From contig NC_052675.1 of assembly GCF_016802725.1 (NCBI RefSeq), positions 9,623,622-9,687,621 on the forward strand: a stretch of 64,000 nucleotides of DNA, in the 5' to 3' direction. The stretch comes from Solenopsis invicta. Lineage: Eukaryota > Arthropoda > Insecta > Hymenoptera > Formicidae. Below are positions 49,561 to 62,192 of this stretch, piece by piece. Every line of letters starts with the position of its first letter. The stretch's first letter is position 1. The position numbers and the translations under genes are program-made. The notes below the pieces were generated by a model. It was not told the DNA's origin. It searched no databases and saw only the letters and a program-made list of their open reading frames with translations.

Positions 49561-51122
49561 GTTAATTGGCGAGCCGTGTGAGTGGCAGGTGTAAATATAG
49601 CAATGCCGCAACGCGATTTGTAAATATCGCCGCCTCGGAAGAATCAATTTTCTCCCTATTATCTACGCTACGACTGCTAGCAGCGACCGCTGCATTTAGA
49701 CTCGGCGTGTGCAAATTTAAACGCGCGCGTCGCGACGTTCGGCGACTCTCTCTTTCGAGAGCGGTCTGCCCGCGAAGCCGCGACGATACACGGCATTTTA
49801 TCTTTCGTAGAGCGAATGAAATTCTCCCAAGTTCAACGCTCGAGCACGCCGCCTGGCCGGCTTTCTTACTTTCTTTCTCTCTCGCACTTCCGAAAAAAAT
49901 TGGTTCTTCGCATTATCTCGCTGGCAGATCGTTTTATCCACCTCTCTCGTCGAGATATTTTTTTTTTCCTGTCTATGCACAGCACTGGCTGCACGATGCG
50001 TTTAGCGATGCGCCGCGGCCGCCGCGCGCACGAAAATCACCGATCGAGGCTACGGTTGGAAGATTAGATTCGCCGCGGTATAATTTCGTATGCACACGCG
50101 CGCCTCTTCTCCCTCTATCTCTTCCTCCATCCCACATGCATCTTTCCAGCCACGACCCCGATGCGTCGTCGTGATGCACGAATAAAGGTAGGCGTCAGAT
50201 TTTCGCTGGCACGGCGGCGGCGGCGGCGGCGGTTTCACGCGATACGCTTTGGCGAATGAGACGAGTCCCCGCCGTCCCCGGTCCGGGTTCATTCGTGTGG
50301 TCGGGTTATAGCGGGCCAAAGAGGTACGGATGCCGAGGCGGCGCGGTGGGTATAGTATAGAGCACCGCGAAGAAGCGAAGAGGAGCAAGGGGTAAGCGAC
50401 GGGGGGGATGGGAGGTGCGGCGGGAAGCAGCCGGGACGGACAGGCGCCTACGGCGCGGATCCGAGTGGCGCCAGCGCTAACGTAAGCGTCAGCGCTAGCG
50501 CCGGTCGACTCGCGCGCGCGCGCGCGCGCGTCCGGACCGGCCGCCGATATCATCCGGAAGTTACAGGCCGCACCTGTCCCGTCATACCTCTTTCTCTTTC
50601 TTAATTCTCTCTCTTTCTCTGCCCGTGTCGTCGCTTTTGCTGGCAGGGCCGTCGGCTACGCTCTCGCGCCCGTCGACAACGTCGACGCAGGTGTTCCGTC
50701 AGACGGCCGGCGCGGCGGTTTTCGCGTCCGCGTCGCGCCAAAGCAGAGACTTCCGGTGGGGCAGCCTCGGAAAAAAAATAGCTATACGGGTTGTAGTAAG
50801 CGGGGAGAGCAGACGAGACGCACGAACGGCACCGTCGTGTATATCCGTTCGATTATATCGGACAGGTTGTTGGCGTGCTTGAACGAGCACGCACTTTAAT
50901 GAGAAAAAAGAACGAGTTTCGATAGTCGTTAACAATCAACGTTATTATATATCTTCGCGCCTCGCGATTATGGCGCGTCGAAAGTTTCGACGTTTTTGCG
51001 CGACGACGCCGTAAAAATGATCGCGCACACCTTTCATCTCTGCGGACTCGGGTTTATACCTCGAGTTACATTTTATCTCCGCGACTTAAACGTGCGCATT
51101 TCCTCGTGGCAACCACTGGCAG

Positions 51123-51166
<44 letters not shown>

Positions 51167-53100
51167 TCTCGACACGGAGGCGAGCCGGTACCAGTGGGTT
51201 TCCACGCCCGTTCGCATATACACGCCCGTGTGTCCCTCGTTTTTATGGAACAATCGTTAATCGTATGCGCGACTAGTTGATCGAATATATTTAAAACCAC
51301 GAGGAGCTTAAGTAGGAAAGCGGCGCCAGCGATGCAGACGATTACGCACCCGAGTCCGTCGAGCGTGCAACGCGTCGTCGTGTCGCCGTCGTCGTCCGGA
51401 GGTGCCGGCCGGCCGACCGACCGGGTTTTTCCATTTGCAAACGGATGTCGTTAATGCCAAGCCGAATTTCCATAACCGGCAAAAAGAGAGTGCGGGAGAA
51501 GGGGAGAGGAGTCAGTCCATGTGCTGCCTGAGTGACAGGTGCACAAAACGCTGTTAGCGCCGAGTGTGAACAATAAGGCGCCGTCTCGGACGAGCGCTTT
51601 TTGTCCTTAGTAAATCTGCCGTCAATCACAATGGGCATTCATTCTTCCTTTTTTTTGTTTTCTTGTTTCTCATGTGCAAATGAGACTCGCGCACTCGACT
51701 GCTATTGATAAGACTGATCGTCGCTCGTGGACAAGAATGCTGAGTTGTAACTTTAATCGTTTAGCGCCAGGCGCGCGCAGACTTCCTACAACATTTTTTT
51801 CTTTCTTTCATAAGAACCGTTTTATCTCGGCCGTCTAAACATTTGTCGTGAGCGGCGTAAAATAATATGCTATTAGCCGTAAAGGCCCGTCCAAGATTTT
51901 CCGTCGCGTCCCCGTCCCTCTTCTCTCGCGAAGAGAGATTCTACGCAGATACGCGCGAGCACACGTTCGCACAATGATAAACAGCTAGAAGCCACGAATG
52001 ATTGGTCATCCCCGACACGCGTTCCAACGCGTCGCCTCGGTCCATCGGGGGGTTACTGAAAAAGATTCCTATGCGCCGGCCCCAAGAATAGCTCGAAACG
52101 TCTTCGCGCTTCGCGGAAGATGAATTATAGCGGAATCGTGAGCAGGTCCGTTCGCTCGCCGCCGCCGCTTCGAGGAACGACGACGATCGCTCTCCCGGGG
52201 AATTTGGAGCGTTGACATCGGCGCCTCCACGGAGTTGAGATAGACACTTGGGTCCAGGATGCCGAGCCAAAAAAATCCGCCGCTTTCGGTCGCGTAAAAT
52301 TAACGTAAAATTAACGGTCGCGTCATCCTCGTCGCAGGGATCAGGCACGGAAGGGAGCGATAACATGGATATCGTCGTTCCTTTCTTTCGATTAAAATTG
52401 CAAGTGAAAGAACAACTTTGCCGAAAGACAGATCTGAAGATAATTATGTTGAATCATTACGAAAAATTGTGTCGCACGTTTAACTCGATTGCTAGAACGT
52501 CAAAACTGTTTGCAGCAGCCAAGAGGTTACTCAATCACGAATAGTGTTCGATTAATTTCCGACTTTTTGTGATTTCAACGTGATTTCAAAGTGATATCGA
52601 TTTTTTTATAAATTTCAAATGCAGACATCGAATGATTGTGTATGATTTTATTTTGATTTTTTTAAAGATTTGCCGTTGAAGTGATTTCAATTGGATTTCT
52701 GATTTCAAATTGATTTCAATGATGGCTGCTCGACTGATTTCGTGAGCGAGTAGCGCGGTTGGGCATCGTACATAATTTATTTTCATGGTCCAACATAAAA
52801 TTATTTTCTAATCCGCATTCAGCTATCATAAATTTTTAGAGACTCTCTCCGTGCGCTTCTCACCTCGCACTTGTCCCCGTAATCGTTACGGCGTAAAAAT
52901 GTGCGACAGGTAAAAATGTTTTCCACGCGAGAGAGAGGCCGCTCCCTCGTTTGTGCGCGGCGGCGTGACAACGTCAGCGCGTCGTCAATCATACTCCGCT
53001 GTCTCGCAGCGGCGCCGAGTATTCTCGGAAAGTCTCCGAGAGAATTCATTTCGCGCATGCATTTTCATCGCTTTTCACGTGATCTTTCTATTAGTCCCGA

Positions 53101-53139
<39 letters not shown>

Positions 53140-53500
53140 GAAAATTCAAATTAGCTTTATTCATTTTACGACGGCCCGAGAGGTCGACTTTTCACAGCTG
53201 TTCGTCGCGAATGCTTATCCCATCTCGCGCATCGGTTACCTCTTCAGGTTTCGCGAGACGCAATTGATGCGTGTCGCGATTAGCCGATGCGATACGCGGA
53301 ATTTCAAGTACCTAGCCGCATTCGGGCGGATAACGAGCGCGCGCGAGTGTTAATCCCGCGCGAAGTGGAAAAGCGCGTCGTTTTACCAACGATAATTGGC
53401 GGAAGGCAGTTTACCGGGCGTTCATTAATAATTCTCTTCGACGCGGTCGTGTAACGTAGAACAGCACACGAGCATCGCGAGCGAGAACGTTCGTCGAAAC
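49561..53500. other. CpG-rich intergenic region, no gene recognised
   Basis: Long GC-rich blocks (49.6-51.6, 51.9-52.4 and 52.9-53.5 kb) with simple repeats: (CGG)n near 50213-50232, (CG)n at 50511-50530, (CT)n at 51126-51166 and (GTC)n at 53102-53139. Frames of up to 202 codons occur but consist of Arg/Ser/Pro-rich low-complexity sequence present on both strands. A 98-codon frame at 52248-52544 looks more protein-like but is not recognised. Confidence 0.45.
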
Positions 53501-55338
53501 GAACGGTGGTGGACATGGCAACCTTTCGGGATAGGACGGTTCTTGTCTCATTCTATTTACGCGAGCCGGACGTTCCTATCGTGCTGCATTGTTTTAACGG
53601 GCGCCGGTGCTTACACGCCCGAGACGTCTCCACACGTTTCTCGGCGACGTACATTTACAAATGTTCCACATGTGCGCAGCGTTACGTTAATAATATCCCA
53701 TCAGTCGTCATATTTAACGATTTATTTTTTTTAATCATCCAATCTTGGTCCAACGTTTTTTTCGCTGCCGTATAAGTCATAGCATCGGTGCCTAATAGTG
53801 TTTTTGAAGGTTTTTTTTTATTTTAAATTTGGCGTGTTGAAGTCTCTATTTAAAGTTTTTTCTGCCGTCCGTTTTATTTTCAAGCAAATATATTTATTTT
53901 ACCATCATTTCCTTGATTTAAATAAATATTAACTAGTATGAAATAGTAGTGTTAAAATGAATACATTTATTTGAATGTAAAAAAATTTTTTCAACGCAGG
54001 CGAATTTTTAATTTTGAATAACTCTGCCTCAAACTCAAGCACATACAAAAAAAAGAACGATTCAAATCAAACAGTTGTAAATTCATATTCTGAAATGTTG
54101 GAAGAATGTGCCAAAATTTTTTCAGATTTTTTTAGAACACTACTAGACACCGCAGATTATGCAATTATATTTATATTAATTAAACAATTATTAAATTAAC
54201 AAAAAATCAATCGAAAACGCGGAAAAATTGTCTAATTCGTGCAAAAGTGTCTCGGGCGTATCGTAATACGACTTGAAAATTTTATTTTACTATTAATAGA
54301 CGATAAGATTTATGTCGAAAGTTAATTATCTCCTTTAAGTAGTGTGGAATATTTGGACGACGAGACGTATTACATCGACGTTTTGTCCGACGCATAGCAC
54401 AACGGTCGGCCGTCCATCTGCCGGTGCCATCGGTGCGATATGTCAAGAATGGCGCCATGGCCCGCGGAGTGGTGGCGAGCATGCAAGTAATTTTCGCGTT
54501 TGGAAATAGAACGAAATAAAAGTACGATCGCGCGCGATCCTAGGCTGCTTCGTGCCCGACGTCCGCCGCGGCTTAAATCTCGCAACGCGACACGACGGCT
54601 CGCGACACGACGGCTCGCGGTACGCACGATTTCACATCGTTGGATAATAACGTGCCTTCGCGTTGAATCAGTTTGCGCAATTTAATTGAAGAAAAAAAAA
54701 AATATATATATATATAAAACAACTCGTGCATCGGAAAGTCGTACTTTTCATCTTTCGCTCGCACATTTCGATGTTACGGTTAATTAAAAATTGACTCTTA
54801 GAAAAACGTTGGAGCGAGCGAGCAAGATTATCATTCAAAATTACGACATCTGTTCGAAGAAGGCCTTCATTTGTTTTTCTTACTTATTCCCGCAAAATCT
54901 ATTTGCCAGAGTAAACACAGGATTGCTGAAGAGACGCCTTGTATTCTCGAGTCGGAATAATTCGTGCGTCTCGTTGCGAATATATGGACACTCTCCATCC
55001 TATCCTTCTCCCGTCTTCTCTCCTCCGTTTCTTCTTTAGCGTCCAAGCTAAGCGAATTCTTTTTTTTTTTTTCGTTTCCCTCCCCTCAAACGTCCGTATT
55101 CCTTGGGCTAGGGCCGGCTTGATCGACATTTAATTGGGCTGAGACATCCAGGCACCGTGAAACGCAGACGGCCCTGAAGAGTTTACTAAAAGAGCTTTAC
55201 CAGCCGGAAGGGAGGGCGAGGGAAATTCTCTCTCTCTCTTTCTCTCTTTTTCCGGACGAGGAACGAGAGAGAGAGAGAGAGAGAGAGAGAGCAAAAGATG
55301 TGGAGCGAAGAAAGAGGTAAAGGTGGAAAGAGAAGAAG

Positions 55339-55377
<39 letters not shown>

Positions 55378-56024
55378 AGAGGGACTGCACATTCGCGCAG
55401 AGGCCAGGCGTCTGATTACTAGCCAACGCAGGACGCCAGACGTACATAACTAAATAACTTCCTAAATTCTATATCATTTCGGAGCGGGCACCGACGGGTG
55501 AAATAACGCGTCTAGACCCACGTCGCGACTCGTTGCGAAAGAGTGAAAGAGAGAAAGAGAGGGTTAGCAGCGACAGGTTCACGTCGGAGTCTGGCGAATG
55601 TGATTTCTGTCACCGCTCGCTGTGATTCGTTCCGTCGCAGCCGAGTGAAGCTAAAGGAAAAATGTATGCGTACGAGTATATATGTTCGTTAATGTTTAAT
55701 TTATGAATTCCATTTTAAATATCGCATCATTATTTGTTTGTCTGGGATCCGTAGTCCGTTCGACTACCTATTTCATTTATCTATCTTCTGTCGCATTCAT
55801 TATCGCGGCGTGATCTTACGGAAACGCGCACTTATCTACTTGCAGTTTTCAGTTAAAAATTTTCCGCGACTCGCGAGAGCTCGTGCAAAGTGCGAATTAT
55901 GCGCGACACGACTATCTAGCGTACGTCGTCGTGTTTTTAAGGCGACCGATCGTGGAACGAGATATATCAAGTCGGAAGTCGCTTCGCTTATTTTAATTTT
56001 CATTACGTGAATCGCGCGACTCCC

Positions 56025-56055
<31 letters not shown>

Positions 56056-57380
56056 ATTACGACCTTGCGTCGCTCGGTCGTGCGTATATTACGTTTGACG
56101 GGAGAACTTTATGCTCGCTCGGGAATTCCAATTCTAATACAAGTTTGACACAATCCAATTTCTCTAAACGTCGCTACCGGGCGACGGACGGCGCTGCCGC
56201 CGCGCCGAAATATTGACACCGTAATATCGGCAGAGACATAATGACACTCTCGAAAAGGGGACCCCGACGACGTGTTGTGCTTGTACGTTACGACGAAGGA
56301 GGCGTTTCGATTATAGAGGGGAGAAAAAAAAATAAAATTACAGGCTCCCGTAACTACGAACCCCGTCGCCGGGACGAAGCTATGCGGCCTATTACAAAAT
56401 TGCGTTCACGGGATCGCGCGAAACGAGTTTCTAAAATTAGAAAATTTATGAGCGACGATCCTTTCGAGAGTTCGGTTTCGCGCGACGGTATGCTATTCGC
56501 GATCCTTTTTTAGCATTTCGGCCAACTACCACTCGGCCTCGATGGCTCTCGCATTGGCCGACGCGACGGCGGCGATTCCAAACGCGTCGTGACATTTCTC
56601 CATCGAGTAACGTATATAAATTGCGAGATTTATGTATGTACGCGCTATCGGCCGGCGCCGATTAAGCAACGGCACGTATGCCGAGAGAAAAATAAATTAT
56701 TGCAACTATCATAATTTAATTATAATTCATAGTCGCTTTTAGTGCCAACTATATTTATCGTTGTTTTAGCCATACAAATTACAGTTATTAGTTATCATTA
56801 CTAGGTAAGCGTTAAGCAAATGTTTAAAAAGTAGGTTACGTTCGCTATAATTGTATTTATTACGTGAAAATGTTTATTTTATTTTTACCGTCCACATCTG
56901 GACATTTTATTATATTAATATTTGAAATTTATGATTTTTAGTAAAATTTTGTCATGATTGGTACACTGAAAAAAAGTTTCTTCCGATCGAATCGTTTCCT
57001 TTGATTTAAATAAACATTAGTTAGTTAAAATAATTTATTTTTAAACTTATTTTTAAGGAAAATATTTTTTTAATCAAGGAAACAGTATTAGACAAAAAAT
57101 ATATTTATTTGAAAATAAAAATTATTTTCAATGTGGGAACACAAGATTATTATTATTAACATTATAGCAGTAATAACATAAAAATGGAGCTTGTAACTAT
57201 AATTATTTTAACGTGCAGTTATATTAACAAATATCAAACTTTTTTTTCAGTGTAACGATCAAAAAAATCTGTGCCATCTTCCCACCTGTCCGATCCAGAG
57301 CTGAAATTTATTTAAGTGGCACGTTTAGCATCTCCGAAAATTTGGTCTCGGATAGGTTTCCGTGAAAGCAAAAAGTAATT
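53501..57380. other. Intergenic with GA-rich microsatellites and a MITE
   Basis: No protein gene is recognised. (GA)n tracts lie at 55267-55291, 55343-55374 and 56031-56054. AT-rich DNA at 53.8-54.2 kb shares motifs with the MITE at 56964-57252. Confidence 0.45.
56964..57252. mobile_element. TA-flanked MITE, 289 bp
   Basis: The ends CACTGAAAAAAAGTTT and, inverted, CACTGAAAAAAAAGTTT are nearly identical and flanked by TA (56962-56963 and 57253-57254). It is the clearest member of the CACTG family in this window. Confidence 0.8.
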
Positions 57381-57535
57381 ATTTAAATGCGAATGCATAG
57401 ATAATAAAATAAAGTACATAATAAATTTGTTTTGCAGATTAGGCATCTATATGAATGAGCGTGGTTGACGTTGCGGTCTTGGGAGCTGGTAAGTGCACGA
57501 TGATCTTTAACCCGAGAATAGTCATCACCTGGGAT
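57380..57535 (+). other. Exon-like cassette, copy 1 (51-nt core)
   Basis: The core 57438-57488 sits between TTTTGCAG and GTAAGT. It is duplicated at 58420-58470, 982 bp downstream, with identical core length and both splice sites kept. An ATG at 57455 opens MSVVDVAVLGA and leaves the core in phase 1; the codon just before it is a stop, so this would be a start-codon exon. Homology extends about 60 bp upstream and 30-40 bp downstream of the core. The host gene is unknown. Confidence 0.45.
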
Positions 57536-58359
57536 GATTTTTACATCCCAGCAGTGAGAAAATTAGGCTCGCGTCGCAGTAATTTTGTTTTTACTGATTT
57601 ACACCCACCTTTTATTTATTTGAAGATTCCGAGATCGAATTTGTATGTACAACAGAAACATGGCATTGTTTTGTCGAAACTCATCGCTGGGCTGTAAAAA
57701 TTATCGGATCGTTAATGTAATATAAAAATTCAAGTGTGATACAAGTATACAAATTCGAAACGATAATATGAGTTTGAGTGGGGTTTATGAGTTAAAAAAT
57801 AAAGTATTAATACCTTGATGTTTATACAACACTAGTTTATACATTTATAAACGTTTATATTTATTTTCATTAAAAAATACTTGACAATTTTCACTTTATA
57901 TAATATCATAAATAAATACAACGCAAGTTTTTAATAATTTTGGCACACACGTTATAAATGACTACGCAATAGCCTTGTTTTATATTGCTGTGAAATGAAT
58001 ATCTTTCTTTTTTCTAGTAATCATTATAGATATTTTTTAGAATAAAATATACAATCTTGGCAAAAACTTGAAATCAGTCAATAAGCATTTTATTGCTTAA
58101 TTTTTTCTTCTTTTTATACATTAAATACTAATAAGCTTCTCAATGTTTTTTTTTGTTTATTTAATTTCTTTTATTCTCCTTTTTCAGATAATGTTGACTA
58201 AATCTATATACATAATATCCTTAAACATTAATAAATTACGTAACAGTCAATAATATACAATGCGCAGTTAATAACAATGATTTATAACTAGAGTATAAAA
58301 TCATACAATCATCAGATGATCGCGCGCGCTTACGCAAATAAAAGATGGAGTGACCATTG
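57536..58359. other. AT-rich spacer between the duplicated cassettes
   Basis: AT-rich sequence. I see no gene and no clear mobile-element ends. Confidence 0.5.
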
Positions 58360-58510
58360 CCGGGTTAAATGTAAATGCATGGGTAATAAAACAAAGTACA
58401 TAATAAATTTGTGTTGCAGATCAGGCATCTATATTAATGAGCGCGGTCGAGAGTGCGGTCTCGGAGTTTGGTAAGTACACGGTGATCTTTAAGAGAGAAA
58501 TAACTGTTAC
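58360..58510 (+). other. Exon-like cassette, copy 2 (51-nt core)
   Basis: The core 58420-58470 sits between TGTTGCAG and GTAAGT. It is roughly 78 percent identical to copy 1. Its ATG at 58437 opens MSAVESAVSEF, the same length and exit phase as copy 1. Both may be alternative first coding exons or alternative leader exons of a gene to the right, possibly the inhibitory Smad; that link is conjecture. Confidence 0.45.
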
Positions 58511-59259
58511 TTTTATTACTCCGGAAGACAGGAAGCTTCGCATAAGCGAACGCGTCTATCGTTTCCGCGATTATTTTTCATGCGCGCGCGCCGCGCCGCG
58601 CCGTCACGACGGCAGTCAGCAGAAAAACGGCGCGCATCGACGGAAATCGCGTTCTCCGAAAATTCGTAGCCGGCGCGTCGCGTCGCGGCGCGTCGCGGCG
58701 TCACCCTGTCGTTCCCTTTGTCATTCGATATAGCGATGTTTCTTTGTGTTGGTCGACGACAGCGGCGGGTCGGGTATCTCTCCTTCGCGGACGACGTCGT
58801 GACTGAAATTCGTCCTGGAATGTTGACCCCGGAGGTGGAGCGCGCAGCGCGCGGCGAGCGGCGACAGACGCCGGCGTCAGTCTGCTCTTCGTGCTCTGCC
58901 GGCGGCGCGGCGGCCCGACGTCTCCGTGCATGCGTCTCCCTCCCTCGTACCACCCACGGTTCCCTCGCGTGGAGAAAGGATTCGACTTAATTTCCATTGA
59001 GAAAGGATTTCATTCTATTTCCATTGTGGTACACGCAACCTTTTCGCAAACGCAAACACGACCCCGCGTTGGCCGCGCGGCGTTTCGTTTTTTTATGCGA
59101 AAAACTACGTGAATAGAGACGTAAAATTATTTAGCATATTCGAGTTTGATCTCTCGGATTTAAATCCAAACGTGATCCGCGAGGTGATTCATGCATTTGC
59201 ATAACGCCGTAAAAGTTCCGATTCGAATTCGAGCAAAGAGAGAGAGAGAGAGAGAGGGA
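58511..59259. other. CpG-rich intergenic DNA
   Basis: A GC-rich block at 58.55-59.1 kb holds frames on both strands and no domain. Probably upstream regulatory sequence of the Smad gene. Confidence 0.4.
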
Positions 59260-60379
59260 GAGAGAACTTTGGCGAGATTCACGCGCGACCTACGTATATG
59301 CATCTCGCGATTCCACGAGGCGCCGTCGGCCGTCTCTCCCGAGCGCCACTACTCGGCGACCGTAGCGCTACCGCACCGACGCGGCCATGTTTGATGGTTT
59401 CTCTTTCGCTCTCGTGTATTTAGCATGCCATCACGGTCGGTGTATCGGCGCGCCGTCGTCGGAATCGGGATAGGACGGCCGCGGACGGGACGAGCAGCGA
59501 GCAGCCGGCGAAGCGGTGAAGGAGTCGACGGCGGAGCGGAGCGGAGCGAGCGGAGGGGGCGGACGGCGCGCCGCCGCCGGTGGCGGTGGCGGTGGCGGTG
59601 GAGAGCCGAGAGATCGGTGCGCGCGCTCACGACTCACGACGCGACGGTGGACCTCGTGCGTGCGTGCCAGTCGCGTTGCCGAGCTTGACCGAGTCGGGTC
59701 TCGGAGCAGTTGCGTCGTGCACCGCCGCGGTCCGTCGGGTGTGCAACAGTTCGTTCCGTTGTTGGTTCGATCGCGACGTTAGCCGCGCGAACGATAGAAC
59801 GTGGAAAGCGAGAAGAAGAAGAAGAAGAGGAGGAAGAGGAACGACAAGAAGCCAGGAAGCGAAAGGGAGACGAAGAAGCAACAGCGCGGCGAGAGATACC
59901 GACAATCGCTAGTCATCGGAGAAGCGCCGTTCTCCGTGGCGCCTTACGTACGACCTCTCTCGCCCTCACCGTCGAGTTTACACCCAGATCCCGTGTACGT
60001 GCCGGTTTCTCTCTCCCACTCCCACTCCCTCTCACCCCGGTCGTTTCGGCTCGCTCGCTCGATCTCGCGCTCTCTGTCCCGGCAGTGGATTTCAAGAATG
60101 TGACAGTGCACGTCCTCGCGGTCGATCGGTCGGTCGGTTGGACGGCGATGGGTGTCTGAAAGTGTTCCAAGCGCGCGTGTGGAAGAAGCAAAGAGATAGA
60201 GAAGAAGCGGAAGAAGAGAGAGAAGGACGGACGATGCGAGCGGAAAATGTCACTCGGTGATACGCGCGCACGGATGACGGGGAGTGATCGACGGAGCGAC
60301 GGTCGTGAGTTCGAGGTTGTTAGAGTGTTGTCGTCGCGGCGGCGGTGGTGGTGGTGGTGGTGGTGGCAGCGGTCGTCGC

Positions 60380-60410
<31 letters not shown>

Positions 60411-61972
60411 GCTACGCGGTACCGCCGGCGTGGTGGTCGTGCCGCCGGCATTGGCGACGGCCGCCCGAGCGTCGGATCGCCGCCAACGGGAACGGGCGCG
60501 ACGTTATCGCGTTTTTCTACCGCGAGTATCATCGAAATCGGACTCCTCCTGCTGCCGCTGCTACCGCTACTGCGGCTGTTGTCGCCGTGGCCGTGCGACA
60601 ACAACAACGACGACGACGACAACAACGTCGTCGTGCCGCTTACCGCTGCATTTGGCGCGTCAACAACAGCTGGCGAGAACAGTCGCGACGTTCGTGGTGG
60701 CGGCGAGCTCCTCCTGAAGGGGAGATTCTCGCGACGCGCGACGTTGCTGCCAGCGGGGGGTGTGTGTACCAACACACTTCACCTTCTCGCGCGCGCGTGT
60801 CTGTGTGTGTGTGAGTGTGTGCCGGGTCGCGCGAGGTTACGCGACGGTCGAGGAAAGTAAAGAAGGCCGCGGCGCCGCCGGCTGTCGTGCGTGCGTGCGC
60901 CGTCCGATTCGTTTCGCGCTGCCCGCTGCCTCATCCCCTTCCCTCCGTGTTTTCCCGTACGCGTGTGCGTACGTGTGACGGATAAGAGGCGCGTATACCG
61001 ACCATCTATATCAGTAGCAACCGCGTGCGTGTGCGTGCGCGTACGTGCGCGCGTGCGATCGTCCGAATCGTGCGCCGCATGGTGCGTCTTATGCGCCGTC
61101 GGACGACGTCGCTCGTCCACCGCGATGCCGACAGTGGCTCGCGTTCCCGGTCGTCGCGCAGCCTGCCCACGAGGATCCGTCGACGACGATAGGAGACACG
61201 GCAACACGTGACGCAAGGTGGAGGAGGAGGAGGAGGAAGAAGAAGAAGAAGAAGAGGCGGAGGAGGAAGAAGAAGAGAAGGAGGATATTCCGCGGACTCG
61301 GGTTACGAGAGAGGTAAATGAGAGTTCAAGGTCAGCCGGCAGCGCCGTTGTTGGACCCGAGCTCTTCAAGTTTACGCGGCCAAGAAACTTATCCGTTGAA
61401 GAAGGTGGATGCCGTGCCGTACCTCGGCATCGTCGCTCCGCTTGCAAGTCGGAAATATCATCGCGGGAGAGAAATCCGCGCGCCGCTAGCCGGTCGGAGA
61501 CAGAGACAGTGAGAGAAGATTCGTGAAACGGAGCTCCGCCGCCGCGCGTTGGACTGTCACCCTATTTCGGGACCGTGATCCAAAGTGCGCGCGCGGGCAT
61601 AAGTAAATATACACGCTCGCTACGAACGCGTCGCGACGCTTGGTGTTTTATGTGTGTGTGAGAGAGAGGGAGTGCGTGGGCTGCATCATCTGTGATTTTT
61701 CGTGTGCGCCGAGAGGTGTTTTCCGTTGACAGTGCGTATTTGAAGAGAAGAGAGAAGGGGGAGGAAGCAGCAGCAGTAGAAGAAGAAGAAGAAGTAGAAG
61801 AAGCGGAAGAACAGGAAGAAGGGTGCTCGAAGAGGGAGGTCGCGGCGATTCCTCGTCTCTCCCTCCCGTCCCTTCTTCACCCCCGGCCCCCGTTGGGTCT
61901 CCTTTTGTTTTCCTACGGCGGCTACGTTGAAAAGGACTGGCCACCAAATGCGCGTACCGCAAATCCTGTTTC
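59260..61972 (+). promoter_or_regulatory. Promoter and long GC-rich leader of the inhibitory Smad gene
   Basis: About 2.7 kb of extremely CpG-rich DNA precedes the Smad start codon. It contains trinucleotide runs (GGC/GGT near 59575-59601 and 60340-60367, GTC near 60384-60413, GAG/GAA near 61218-61280 and 61771-61803). Many ATG-started frames of 60-170 codons exist on both strands but are repeat-encoded; if transcribed, several would be upstream ORFs. The in-frame stop TGA at 61928-61930 closes the Smad frame upstream. I cannot place the transcription start. Confidence 0.45.
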
Positions 61973-62157
61973 ATGTTGATGTTTCTCTGGAGCAAACGGG
62001 CGGTGCTCACTAGACGTCTGCTCTCCAAGGCCAAAGTCCGTGGGGAGCATGAAACCGAGTGTGAAGCTCAAGAGGATTCATCGTCACGTACGTTTCATCG
62101 CACGAGCAGCAGCAACGCGACGAGCGGCGTCGCCGCCGGCTACGACAACAACAACAA

Positions 62158-62192
<35 letters not shown>

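Noticed and set aside
49566..50174. 202-codon plus-strand frame
   Set aside because: Arg/Ser/Leu-rich low-complexity translation of CpG-rich DNA, with equally long frames on the opposite strand and no domain.
60247..60860. Frames of 150-176 codons in the Smad leader
   Set aside because: They are translations of GGC, GTC and GGT repeats in all three phases; no sign of coding selection.
60779..61447. 222-codon minus-strand frame
   Set aside because: Poly-Ser and Thr/His repeats opposite GAG and GTGC repeats; a shadow of simple sequence.
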